Positions 43,534 to 51,700 of a DNA stretch of 64,000 bases are shown here, piece after piece. The DNA comes from Rhodococcus sp. IEGM 1409 (GTDB lineage: Bacteria > Actinomycetota > Actinomycetes > Mycobacteriales > Mycobacteriaceae), in contig NZ_JASHKN010000001.1 in assembly GCF_030056735.1 (NCBI RefSeq), positions 1 to 64,000 on the forward strand. Reading direction: 5' to 3'. A program made the position numbers and the translations under genes. How positions within the stretch are numbered: the first letter of the stretch is position 1; each line of letters starts with the position of its first letter. A model generated the notes under the pieces. The model was given only the letters and a program-made list of their open reading frames with translations, made no database searches and was not told the DNA's origin.

Positions 43534-44499
43534 TCAGTGCCGCAGCAGTTCCGCTTTTCGCGCGTCGCTCGCAAACGAGGCTTTGATCGAGTTCCGGGCG
43601 AGGGTGTCACGCTCGGCCTCGGTCAGCCCCAAGGCTCGGCCCAGTTCGGTGAAATTGTCGTCGACATATCCCCCGAAATAGGCCGGGTCGTCGGAGTTGA
43701 CCGTGACGATCAAACCCATCTCGAGCATCGATCGAAGCGGATGATCCGACAGCGAATCGAACACTCGCAGACGAACGTTCGACAACGGGCAGACCGTCAG
43801 TGGAATCTCCTCGTCGACAAGACGCTCGATGAGGGCAGGGTCCTCGAGCGCCCGGACGCCGTGGTCGATGCGCTCGGCGCCGAGAATGTCGAGCGCTTGC
43901 CAGATGTACTCGGGCGGCCCCTCCTCGCCGGCGTGAGCAACGACGTGCAAGCCCTCGGCACGCGCACGCGCGAACACGTCCTCGAACAGTGAGGGCGGGT
44001 TACCGACCTCGGCGGAGTCGAGTCCGAGCCCGACGATCGGCGCCTGCAAGCGAATGATTTCGGAGAAGATCTCTTCGGCGTCCTTGACTGGTTGATCACG
44101 GAGAATGGCGGCGATTGCCGCACTGCTGAGCCCGAACTCGCGCTCACTCGATGCCACCGCATCCATGATGCCGTCCAGGACCTCGGTCAGCGGGACACCA
44201 CGAACTACGTGCGCCTGCGGATTGAAGAAGAACTCGGCATGCGCGACTCCAGCGGCTGCGGCCCGACGGAAATACGCCCGCGTCAGGTCGGCAAAATCCT
44301 CGGCGGTGCGCAGGACGGCCATGTTGGCGAAGTAGAGGTCGAGGAACGACTGCAGGTCGGTGAACTCGTACCTAGACTTCAGATCGTCGATGTCCTTGTA
44401 CGGCAAATCCATTCGATTGCGCTCGGCAAGCTGGTAGATCTGTTCGGGTTCCAGCGAACCCTCGATGTGCATGTGCAGTTCTGCAACAGGAGTAGCCAT
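43534..44499 (-). CDS. Adenosine/adenine deaminase family protein
   Basis: A 321-residue zinc amidohydrolase. Metal ligands are visible in ELHMHIEGSL near residue 9, HAGEEG near 185 (His plus catalytic Glu), ERIDHGV near 210 and NSDDPAYFGGY near 268 (Asp pair). The SDDPAYFGGY wording and the length fit the adenine-deaminase subgroup more than classical adenosine deaminase, but the two are hard to separate. It removes the 6-amino group of a purine for salvage. Its start is six bases from the end of the crotonase gene upstream, so it is probably the last gene of that operon. Confidence 0.88.
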   Translation of the reverse strand: MATPVAELHMHIEGSLEPEQIYQLAERNRMDLPYKDIDDLKSRYEFTDLQSFLDLYFANMAVLRTAEDFADLTRAYFRRAAAAGVAHAEFFFNPQAHVVRGVPLTEVLDGIMDAVASSEREFGLSSAAIAAILRDQPVKDAEEIFSEIIRLQAPIVGLGLDSAEVGNPPSLFEDVFARARAEGLHVVAHAGEEGPPEYIWQALDILGAERIDHGVRALEDPALIERLVDEEIPLTVCPLSNVRLRVFDSLSDHPLRSMLEMGLIVTVNSDDPAYFGGYVDDNFTELGRALGLTEAERDTLARNSIKASFASDARKAELLRH

Positions 44500-44505
44500 T
44501 TCGGT

Positions 44506-45267
44506 TCAGCGCCCCTTCCAGACCGGAGCTCGCTTCTCGGCGAACGCCGTTGCACCCTCGCGTGCATCTTCGGATGCGAACACCGGCGCCATCACCTGCA
44601 ACTGCTTCGCGAAAGCTTCGTCGTCGGACCAATCGCCGGCCTTGACGATGATCTCCTTGGTGACCGCAACCGCGAGCGGTCCGTTGCGGGTGATTCGATC
44701 AGCCAGGTCGAGTGCGCCTTCGAGCGCCATGCCCGGCTCGGTCAACGTGTTCACGAAGCCGTAGCGGTATGCCTCCTCGGCGGTGAAACTGTCACCGGTC
44801 AGGGCAAGTTCCAGTGCCTTCTGGTACGGAATCCGCTTGGGCAGGCGCAACAATCCGCCGCCACCTGCAACCAGTCCTCGCTTGACCTCCGGGATACCGA
44901 ACTTCGCTTCGGACGACGCCACCACCAGGTCGGTGGCGAGCACGAGTTCCGTGCCGCCTGCCAACGCAAACCCCTCGACCGCCGAAATGATCGGCTTGCG
45001 CGGAGGCCCTTCCGTGAATCCGAGACCGCGTCCCGGCACGAGTACGTTCTCGCCGGCGACGAATGCCTTCAGATCCATACCGGCACAGAAGTTTCCGCCT
45101 GCACCCGTCAGCACCGCCAAGGACAGATCGTCGTCCGCATCAAGCTCTTCGACCGCAGCGGCCAACGCGTGACTGACCGCCGAGTTGATGGCATTGCGCG
45201 CCTCGGGTCGGTTGATCGTGATGATCAGTGTCCGCCCGCGCCGCTCGGTGAGAACCTCGTCCGCCAT
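44506..45267 (-). CDS. Enoyl-CoA hydratase/isomerase (crotonase family)
   Basis: A 253-residue crotonase. The N-terminal TINRPEARNAIN and the oxyanion-hole strand GNFCAGMDLKAF near 62 are canonical, and ISAVEGFALAGGTELVLATD near 100 supplies the second hole. The loop that usually holds the catalytic Glu reads KRGLVAGGGGLLRLP, so the acidic residue is not in its standard place; hydratase activity is therefore less sure than a general CoA-thioester role. GAGAGGG lies before the ATG at 45267. It follows the truncated ligase gene by 35 bp and precedes the purine deaminase gene. Confidence 0.88.
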   Translation of the reverse strand: MADEVLTERRGRTLIITINRPEARNAINSAVSHALAAAVEELDADDDLSLAVLTGAGGNFCAGMDLKAFVAGENVLVPGRGLGFTEGPPRKPIISAVEGFALAGGTELVLATDLVVASSEAKFGIPEVKRGLVAGGGGLLRLPKRIPYQKALELALTGDSFTAEEAYRYGFVNTLTEPGMALEGALDLADRITRNGPLAVAVTKEIIVKAGDWSDDEAFAKQLQVMAPVFASEDAREGATAFAEKRAPVWKGR

Positions 45268-45302
45268 GGTGTCCCTCTCGTTTGTCGACCACGCCCGCGT
45301 GA

Positions 45303-46496
45303 CTACGCGACGTTGCGTTCGACAATACGGACGAAGCCATCGGGGTCGATCTGCGCGGTGTCGTGAGTGCAGAACCACCCCTGGGTGAATCTCGTCGAGG
45401 TCGCTTCCGGCGAATTCCAATACCGACGCGTGACACTCGGCCCGCGGCACAGCAACTCACCGAAACCACCTGGCGCATCCGGGCCGTACAACGCCACTTC
45501 CATTCCGCCGAAGGCGATTCCGACGCTGCCGAGATGTGTGGGTGCCGACTCGGTCGGCAGAATGAGACCGGCCCCACAGGTTTCGGTTTTACCCCAACCG
45601 ATCACATGTCGAGCGGCCGGGAACATCGTCAGCAGCTTCGATTCCTGTTCGGCCGTGATCGGCGATCCGCTGCAGTCGATCCACTGCACCGACCTCGAAC
45701 CGGCACGCGCCGCCGGTCCGAGCGTGAGCAACCGTGGCTCGAGCAAGTCCTCCGGCCGCCCGGTCACGATGTCGACGGTATGCACACTCTCGCGCCAGAA
45801 GTCGCCGGCGAGGACCACCGTTCCACCGACCACCAGCGTCGCGAGCACGTGCACGAACTGACGCACCGAATTGAAATCATTGTCCACCAACAGATTCCGC
45901 ACACCTTCAACACCGTAATCGCGCGAGTGCAGAATACCGACGATAGCGGAGAGCACGTTCTCGTTACTCAACTCGACGCCCAGCATCTCGCCCGAAGAAT
46001 CGGCGGTGTACGCGAGAATCGCCATCTCGTCCAGAGCCGCGCCGTCGTCGATGAACGGAACACCGTGTGGGAGTTCCCCATCGAGCACCAGCACCGAGCC
46101 GCTGTCCGCGATGACGAAGTCCGCTGCGTCGTCACCCAGGTGCACACCGACAGAGACCGGGACTCCTCCCGCGAGGATGACGCCGAGGCACGCCTCCATC
46201 CACCGCACCCCCGCGGCGACACGAATCGCCACACGATCACCGATCTCGACGCCTCGCGACTTCAGCCCGCCTGCGACCCGCGACGCTTCGGCCCACAGTT
46301 CCGCGAAGGTGACCTGCTCCCCGTCGACCTCCTCGACCGCAATGCGTGAGGAGAATCGATGAACGGCGATATCGAGGAGTTCGGACAACGACGGGTCCAG
46401 TTGGCTGTACCGAAGCACTCCGTCACCGGCGCGAGTGACGCGGGCGTCGGCGAGGAGCAGATTCGAACACGGGTATTCCACAAGCGTCGACCGCAT
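45303..46496 (-). CDS. Truncated, degenerate acyl-CoA synthetase (ANL family)
   Basis: A 397-residue AMP-binding protein that stops where a full ligase would continue. The N-terminal fold is clear (LLDIAVHRFSSRIAVEEVDG, AELWAEASRVAGGLKSRGVE). However, the ATP loop is damaged: the usual YTSGTTGxPKG position reads AYTADSSGEMLGVE. The chain ends at GFVRIVERNVA, just after the hinge motif, so the C-terminal domain with its catalytic lysine is missing. No continuation is seen in other frames before the crotonase start. The start is ATG 46496 with GGAGG six bases upstream. It may bind acyl ligands without catalysis, or be a decaying gene. Confidence 0.75.
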   Translation of the reverse strand: MRSTLVEYPCSNLLLADARVTRAGDGVLRYSQLDPSLSELLDIAVHRFSSRIAVEEVDGEQVTFAELWAEASRVAGGLKSRGVEIGDRVAIRVAAGVRWMEACLGVILAGGVPVSVGVHLGDDAADFVIADSGSVLVLDGELPHGVPFIDDGAALDEMAILAYTADSSGEMLGVELSNENVLSAIVGILHSRDYGVEGVRNLLVDNDFNSVRQFVHVLATLVVGGTVVLAGDFWRESVHTVDIVTGRPEDLLEPRLLTLGPAARAGSRSVQWIDCSGSPITAEQESKLLTMFPAARHVIGWGKTETCGAGLILPTESAPTHLGSVGIAFGGMEVALYGPDAPGGFGELLCRGPSVTRRYWNSPEATSTRFTQGWFCTHDTAQIDPDGFVRIVERNVA

Positions 46497-46539
46497 CGAT
46501 ACCTCCACGTCACTGACGAACCCACCGGCACTTCGACTA

Positions 46540-46555
46540 TATGACGTGGATCACA
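46540..46555. promoter_or_regulatory. CRP/GlxR-like site before the truncated ligase operon
   Basis: TATGACGTGGATCACA fits nine of ten fixed positions of TGTGA-N6-TCACA. It lies 43 bp upstream of the ATG at 46496. Confidence 0.5.
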
Positions 46556-46590
46556 GTTCGTGGAGGTCTCTGACGATAAAGGTCCCAAAC

Positions 46591-47391
46591 CTACTTTCCG
46601 GAGTAGACAGCCTTACCCGGGCCTACGTCGAGGAAACTGCGGACGGCGCCGCGCAGGTCATCGGTGTCGAAAAGAGCGCCGGACACCCCGGGAGTCACCG
46701 AATCCGCGTGGGCGATGCCGCCGGAACGCCACGCTGCCACGATCTGCTTGGTGGCGTCGTGTGCTCGCGTGGGTCCGTCCGCCAACCTGGTCGCGAGGGC
46801 CCGCGCCGCACCATCGACGTCCTCGTGAACTGCATTGACGACGCCCCAGGAGTGCAGGGTTGCGGCGTCGTACAGATCGCCGGTCATGACCAACTCCCGA
46901 GCCCGTCCGGAACCGGCGCGCTCGGCCAGACGTTGCGGTCCGCCCATGGACGGCGTCAGACCGACCACTGTCTCGACCAGCCCGAACTTTGCCTTGGGCG
47001 CCGCAAGGATGATGTCGCAGGCCAAGGAGATCTCGAATGCCGCAGTCAGCGTCAACCCGTGCGCCGCGTAGATCACCGGGCACGGCAATGCCTCGAGCGG
47101 ATGGCAGATCTGGGCGAACAGTTCGCGCCACAACTCCGCGCCCTGCTCCGGGTTCAGTCCGTCGAATACGTGGACGTCGACGCCGGCCGAGTTGACCTTG
47201 CCCTCCGCGCGCAGGAGGACAGCTCGTGGCGGATTCTCGGTCAACGCTGCAACGTCGGCGATGACCGCGTCGAACATGGCCTGATCGAACAGATTGAGTG
47301 GTCCGTGCGCGAACGTCAGGACAGCCACCTCGGCACCACCATCGGTGGTGAAGCGCTCGAGACGGGTGGGGTGCGATTCGGGAGCAGTCAT
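46591..47391 (-). CDS. Enoyl-CoA hydratase/isomerase family protein
   Basis: A 266-residue crotonase-fold enzyme. The first oxyanion strand is KVNSAGVDVHVFDGL near 70, where family members commonly have xxCAGxD, and the second is YAAHGLTLTAAFEISLACD near 113. The catalytic loop reads VETVVGLTPSMGGPQRL near 145, with a Glu in the usual region. Whether it is a hydratase, isomerase or another crotonase cannot be told. The start is ATG 47391, 40 bp from the divergent GlcD-like gene; an upstream GTG is possible. It ends 35 bp before the CRP-like site of the ligase operon. Confidence 0.85.
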   Translation of the reverse strand: MTAPESHPTRLERFTTDGGAEVAVLTFAHGPLNLFDQAMFDAVIADVAALTENPPRAVLLRAEGKVNSAGVDVHVFDGLNPEQGAELWRELFAQICHPLEALPCPVIYAAHGLTLTAAFEISLACDIILAAPKAKFGLVETVVGLTPSMGGPQRLAERAGSGRARELVMTGDLYDAATLHSWGVVNAVHEDVDGAARALATRLADGPTRAHDATKQIVAAWRSGGIAHADSVTPGVSGALFDTDDLRGAVRSFLDVGPGKAVYSGK

Positions 47392-47431
47392 GCCGCCACA
47401 CTGCCACATGGAACCGGCCTACGATCGTCGG

Positions 47432-48790
47432 GTGGACGGTCTGAGAAATGCGCTCGCGGACGTTGTGGGACACCGGTTCGTCGTCGACGACGCCGACGTG
47501 TTGGCGACCCGTTCCACCGACCAGACGGGGCGCTACAGCGGGCGCGCCAGCGCTCTGGTCCGACCCGGAAATACCGCCGAAGTCTCGGCAGTGCTGAACG
47601 TGTGCCGCTCCCACGGTGTACCGGTCACCGTTCAGGGCGGACGAACCGGCCTGGTCGCGGGCACGGTGCCCGAGCACGACGACGTCCTGCTCTCCACCGA
47701 ACGTCTCACGACGATCGGTGAAGTCGATGCGGCCGGCGGGCGGATCACCGTCGGCGCGGGAGTGACACTCGCGGGGGTACATTCCGCTGCGGCCGACGCC
47801 GGCCTGAAATTCGGCGTCGACATAGCTTCACGGGACACGGCGACCATCGGCGGCATGGTCTCCACCAATGCCGGTGGCCTGCACACGGTTCGATACGGGA
47901 ACATGGCCGAACAGGTGCTCGGCCTCGAGGTGGTGATCCCCGACGGAACCACGGTGCGCCGGTCACCGAAAGTGCTGTCCGACAATTCCGGATACAACCT
48001 GCCCGCACTGTGGGTGGGCAGCGAAGGAACTCTTGGTGTGGTCACAGCAGTCGATCTGAAACTGCGCCAGGTGCCGGCTCACCGGGTCACGACACTGACC
48101 AGTTTCGACAGGCTGGAAGACGTCGTCGACGCGGGACGCACGTTGCGCACTCTCGACGGCGTCGACGCACTGGAGTTGTTGGACGGTCGCGGACTCGAAC
48201 TCGCCGCTCGACGCTTGAACGCCGCCGTGCCGACGGGGCGGGCGTGGTACCTGCTCGCCGAGGTGTCCGCGGCTCACGATCCGCTGGAAAGCCTGGGCGA
48301 AGTACTCGAACGCATCGACCCGCCGGAAACCCCGGCGGTGGCGGTCGACAGCCCCGGCTCGACGCGTTTGTGGGCGGCGCGGGAATGCTTCGCCGAAGTG
48401 GTCGGACTGTTCGGTCCCCCACTGAAATTCGATGCGGCACTGCCCCTGGACTCGCTTGCCACCTTCGCCGAGGATGCCGCGGCAGTGATCACAAGTCGCG
48501 CCCCCGAGGCGATTCCGATCCTCTTCGGACACATCGCCGAAGGAAACATTCACCTCAATGTCCTGAACTGCCCGAACGCCGACACTGTGTACCGCAGCAT
48601 CCTCGAACTGGTTCGCGATCACGGCGGAAACGTCAGTTCCGAGCACGGGGTGGGCTCGCTCAAACGCAACTATCTGGACCTGGCCCTCTCTGCGGAGGAC
48701 ATAGCCACGATGTGGGCGATCAAGCGAGCCCTGGACCCGAGCGACTATCTCAATCGTGCAGTGATGTTTCCCGACGCGCTTCGGCACTGA
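47432..48790 (+). CDS. FAD-linked 2-hydroxyacid dehydrogenase (GlcD / D-2-hydroxyglutarate type)
   Basis: A 452-residue flavoprotein. FAD-domain motifs are VTVQGGRTGLVAGTVPEHDD near 70, DIASRDTATIGGMVSTNAGG near 128 and PALWVGSEGTLGVVTAVDLK near 188. The C-terminal domain has FGHIAEGNIHLNV near 368 and SSEHGVGSLKRNYL near 405. The second motif set resembles D-2-hydroxyglutarate and D-lactate dehydrogenases. It is paralogous to the gene at 33246. GTG 47432 is six bases behind TACGAT (leaderless); ATG 47408 is an alternative. Its 3' end overlaps the convergent MFS gene by 41 bp. Confidence 0.88.
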   Translation: MDGLRNALADVVGHRFVVDDADVLATRSTDQTGRYSGRASALVRPGNTAEVSAVLNVCRSHGVPVTVQGGRTGLVAGTVPEHDDVLLSTERLTTIGEVDAAGGRITVGAGVTLAGVHSAAADAGLKFGVDIASRDTATIGGMVSTNAGGLHTVRYGNMAEQVLGLEVVIPDGTTVRRSPKVLSDNSGYNLPALWVGSEGTLGVVTAVDLKLRQVPAHRVTTLTSFDRLEDVVDAGRTLRTLDGVDALELLDGRGLELAARRLNAAVPTGRAWYLLAEVSAAHDPLESLGEVLERIDPPETPAVAVDSPGSTRLWAARECFAEVVGLFGPPLKFDAALPLDSLATFAEDAAAVITSRAPEAIPILFGHIAEGNIHLNVLNCPNADTVYRSILELVRDHGGNVSSEHGVGSLKRNYLDLALSAEDIATMWAIKRALDPSDYLNRAVMFPDALRH

Positions 48791-50234
48791 CGGCCATCGC
48801 GTCGTCGTGTGCATCTCCGCGCAGAGGCCGCGCGAAGCACACCGAAGCGACGAAGCCGATGAGCAGCACGCCTGCAGGTAGCCAGATCGACTCCGACATC
48901 GCCGTGCTGAACGGCTCACGGACGAACTCGGGTAGGTGACCCACTCCGGCTTCGGAACTGCCGCCGGTCAGACCCTGAGCCGCCAATCGTGCGGTGATCA
49001 GTGCGCCGATCGCGGCACTACCGAGAACCGCGCCCACCTGCCGGGTGGTGTTGTAGACGCCTGCCCCGGCGCCGGCCTGCATCGGAGGCAGGTTGTGAGT
49101 CGCGGTTGCCGCGAGCGGCGACCAGATGCATGCGTTGGCGAAGCCGATCAGACCGATCGGCAGGAGCAGTTCCCAGATCGGGACGTCGGGAGACATCACC
49201 AGTGCAAGCCAGCCCAGGGCGATGGCGAACAGCAGGAAGCCGGTGCCGGCGATGTAACGCGGATGCGTCTTGTCGACGAGCTTTCCGATGATCGGCGCAA
49301 AAATGCCGGTCAGCACGGCCATCGGCACGAGGAGGAGCGCCGACTGCGTCGGGGAGAGTCCGCGAACTGCCTGGGTGTAGAACATCAGCGGAAGGACCAT
49401 CGACGTGATCGCGAAGCCCATCGCGGTGATGGCGACGTTGGCGAGCGAGAAGTTGCGGTCCTTGAAAAGTTCGAGGGGAAGCAACGGCTCGTTCTTGTTG
49501 CGTGACTGGTAGAACACGAACACCACGAGCAACACCACGCCGGCGCCGATCAGAGTCCAGACGAATCCGTTCCAGTCGTACGAACTGCCTTCCTGGATTC
49601 CGAACACGAGCAGGAACATGCCTGCGGCGCTGAGGATCACGCCGGGGATGTCGAACTTGTGCTCGCTCGTCGGCAGCGAAGGAACCAACTTCCAGGCGAG
49701 CAGGAAGGCGATGACACCAACCGGGACGTTGACGATGAAGATCCATTCCCAGCCGAGATTGTCGACCAACACACCACCGGCTAGCGGACCGACCAGCGTC
49801 GCGACGCCGGCAACGGCGCCCCACAGCCCCATTGCGGCGCCACGCTTGTTCGGCGCGAAGGTGCGCGTGATGACTGCCATGGTCTGCGGAGTCATCATTG
49901 CGGCGCCGAAGCCCTGGAAAGCCCTTGCCACGATGAGCATCTCGACGCTGCCGGACAGTCCACACCACAGTGATGCGCCGGTGAACAGTACGAGGCCGAT
50001 CATGTACAGGTTCTTCGGTCCGAACCTGTCACCGAGTCGGCCGGTGACGAGGAGCGGCACCGCGTACGCCAGCAGGTACGCGCTGGTGACCCAGACGACC
50101 TTGTTGATGTCGGTGCCGAGGTCCTCCATGATCGCGGGGTTGGCGACAGCGACGATGGTGCTGTCCACCAGAATCATGAAGAACCCGATACACAGCGCCC
50201 ACAGCGCGTGCCAGGGATTGACCTGCTTTTCCAT
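48750..50234 (-). CDS. MFS drug efflux transporter, DHA2 (EmrB/QacA) family
   Basis: A 494-residue membrane protein with about 14 hydrophobic helices. Helix 1 holds LCIGFFMILVDSTIVAVANP, the DHA2 motif D1 with its conserved Asp. Motif A follows (GRLGDRFGPKN) and motif C in helix 5 reads GPLAGGVLVDNLGWEWIFIV. This identifies a proton-driven multidrug exporter of the QacA type. The ATG at 50234 is two bases after the stop of the PadR gene, so the pair is an operon. The last 41 bp overlap the end of the GlcD-like gene on the other strand. Confidence 0.92.
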   Translation of the reverse strand: MEKQVNPWHALWALCIGFFMILVDSTIVAVANPAIMEDLGTDINKVVWVTSAYLLAYAVPLLVTGRLGDRFGPKNLYMIGLVLFTGASLWCGLSGSVEMLIVARAFQGFGAAMMTPQTMAVITRTFAPNKRGAAMGLWGAVAGVATLVGPLAGGVLVDNLGWEWIFIVNVPVGVIAFLLAWKLVPSLPTSEHKFDIPGVILSAAGMFLLVFGIQEGSSYDWNGFVWTLIGAGVVLLVVFVFYQSRNKNEPLLPLELFKDRNFSLANVAITAMGFAITSMVLPLMFYTQAVRGLSPTQSALLLVPMAVLTGIFAPIIGKLVDKTHPRYIAGTGFLLFAIALGWLALVMSPDVPIWELLLPIGLIGFANACIWSPLAATATHNLPPMQAGAGAGVYNTTRQVGAVLGSAAIGALITARLAAQGLTGGSSEAGVGHLPEFVREPFSTAMSESIWLPAGVLLIGFVASVCFARPLRGDAHDDAMAVSAEARRETSLHD

Positions 50235-50236
50235 CT

Positions 50237-50860
50237 TCAGTCCTTAGGTAGTGCGGACGAGCCTGCGGAGCCGGCCAGCCGGTCGAGAAGTTCTTGTGAG
50301 AGCCAGGGCATTTCGCCGCTCTCGATGTCTGTCACCAACGCGCCGATCCACTCTCTTTCGGCGATCGTGAGTGCGTGGGCGTAGTCCGCGCCCACCGTGA
50401 AGATTCGTGGTTTTTCCGCGGCCTTCACCGCTTCGTAGTCGACCTCGAATTTCGCAATCGTCTTGTCGAGGTGCGCGAGACGGATCCGAAGCATCTGACA
50501 CGCAGTTGATGCGGAGAGGTTGTGCATTTCGGCGAGCGCGAGCGGCAACCGCGGATACTCCCGCACCGGAACCGCCAACATCTCACGTAGTTGGTGCTCG
50601 AGTGCATCACGGCCTCGGGCGGTGATCTCGTACGTCGTCCGCTCCGGCCGATTGCCCTCACGATCGGTCCCGATCGAAGCCAGCAATTCCTGCTTCTCCA
50701 GCCGGGAAACCGTGTGATAGAGCGATCCCGGCTTGATCTTCACCAGTTGATCGCCCCGTCGAACCGAGGCGAGTTGATACATCTCGTACGGGTGCATCGA
50801 ACGCTCGGACAGCAGGCCCAGAACGGTGATTCCCAAAGGCGTCAGTGACACGTCACCCAT
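50237..50860 (-). CDS. PadR-family transcriptional regulator
   Basis: A 207-residue repressor. The PadR winged helix occupies about residues 7-85 (LGITVLGLLSERSMHPYEMY, KPGSLYHTVSRLEKQELLAS, RTTYEITARG). The C-terminal helical part (PLALAEMHNLSASTACQMLR) is the longer PadR_C type used for dimerisation. AGGGGGG is five bases before the ATG at 50860. It is the first gene of the PadR-MFS operon and has an inverted-repeat operator directly upstream, so autorepression relieved by the exported compound is the expected scheme. Confidence 0.9.
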   Translation of the reverse strand: MGDVSLTPLGITVLGLLSERSMHPYEMYQLASVRRGDQLVKIKPGSLYHTVSRLEKQELLASIGTDREGNRPERTTYEITARGRDALEHQLREMLAVPVREYPRLPLALAEMHNLSASTACQMLRIRLAHLDKTIAKFEVDYEAVKAAEKPRIFTVGADYAHALTIAEREWIGALVTDIESGEMPWLSQELLDRLAGSAGSSALPKD

Positions 50861-50888
50861 GAGTCCCCCCTTTCTGACAAGCCTCAAT

Positions 50889-50922
50889 TGACTATTTCTT
50901 GACTATTCCGCGCGAAATAGTC
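50889..50922. promoter_or_regulatory. Probable PadR operator
   Basis: GACTATTTC (50890-50898) is the exact reverse complement of GAAATAGTC (50914-50922), and TTGACTATT is directly repeated at 50889-50897 and 50900-50908. The cluster lies 29-62 bp upstream of the padR start codon. Confidence 0.65.
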
Positions 50923-50987
50923 CACATGGAATATACGACCTCCAGCCATCTCGATCAACCCGTTCGAACCGGACTAGCCTGTAGCGA

Positions 50988-51677
50988 GTGGACGATCATC
51001 ACCTCGACATCATCCGACTCGCATGGGCGCGCGAACTGGGCCTCGGCGACTCCGCGTTGCGACCGGCACACACCGCCAGGGTGGTGGGCGACGACATCCA
51101 TGTACTGGACCTGGCCGGCGGTGGCGCGATTGTCGGACCGCAGTGGTTCATCGAGCGCACGGCGGACATCCCCGTCGAAGCGCTACTACAACCTGCGCGT
51201 CTACTCGACGTCACCGGCGATCACGGCGGCCGAATCACCGGACCCGTCGACCTCGCTTTCCTCGGCGACTACACCGAGACACCGCCAGACGAACAACTGT
51301 TGATCTCCCACGAGGTCGACGACGCCCTCGCCGTTGCCGCTCTGTGCCCACCCGACGACAGCACCACCGCCGACCTCGAGAACCGCACGCGGTGGTTCAC
51401 CGCACTCACCGATGACAACGAGGTACTCGGATGCGCGGCGTACTCCGAATTCCAGGGTTTCGTGGCAGATCTCACGACCCTGACAGCCCCAGCGCACCGC
51501 CGGCGCGGAATCGGCTGCGGAGTAACACTTCTGGCTGCGGAGGACGCACTGGATTCGGGATTGATCCCACAACTACGAACGAGTCGGGGCAGCGCGATCA
51601 GCGCAACGCTTCCACGTAAAGCCAAATTCGACGTTCTGGGGGCATACGCTCGAGTACACGTGCACCTGCCCAGTTGA
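50988..51677 (+). CDS. GNAT family N-acetyltransferase
   Basis: A 229-residue protein with a C-terminal acetyltransferase fold: EVLGCAAYSEFQGFVADLTT near 145, then APAHRRRGIGCGVTLLAAEDAL near 165 (the R-x-x-G-x-G/A acetyl-CoA loop). The N-terminal half has a separate alpha/beta character (LRPAHTARVVGDDIHVLDLA) seen in a two-domain GNAT subgroup. The GTG at 50988 is seven bases behind TAGCCT, so a leaderless start. Its stop falls just before the ribosome site of the next gene, so the two may be co-transcribed. The substrate is unknown. Confidence 0.82.
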   Translation: MDDHHLDIIRLAWARELGLGDSALRPAHTARVVGDDIHVLDLAGGGAIVGPQWFIERTADIPVEALLQPARLLDVTGDHGGRITGPVDLAFLGDYTETPPDEQLLISHEVDDALAVAALCPPDDSTTADLENRTRWFTALTDDNEVLGCAAYSEFQGFVADLTTLTAPAHRRRGIGCGVTLLAAEDALDSGLIPQLRTSRGSAISATLPRKAKFDVLGAYARVHVHLPS

Positions 51678-51700
51678 CACTCGAACGAGAGGAACCGCAG

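Noticed and set aside
45268-45302. Frameshift restoring the missing C-terminus of the truncated ligase
   Set aside because: Only 35 bp separate its stop from the crotonase start, and no frame there encodes ligase motifs.
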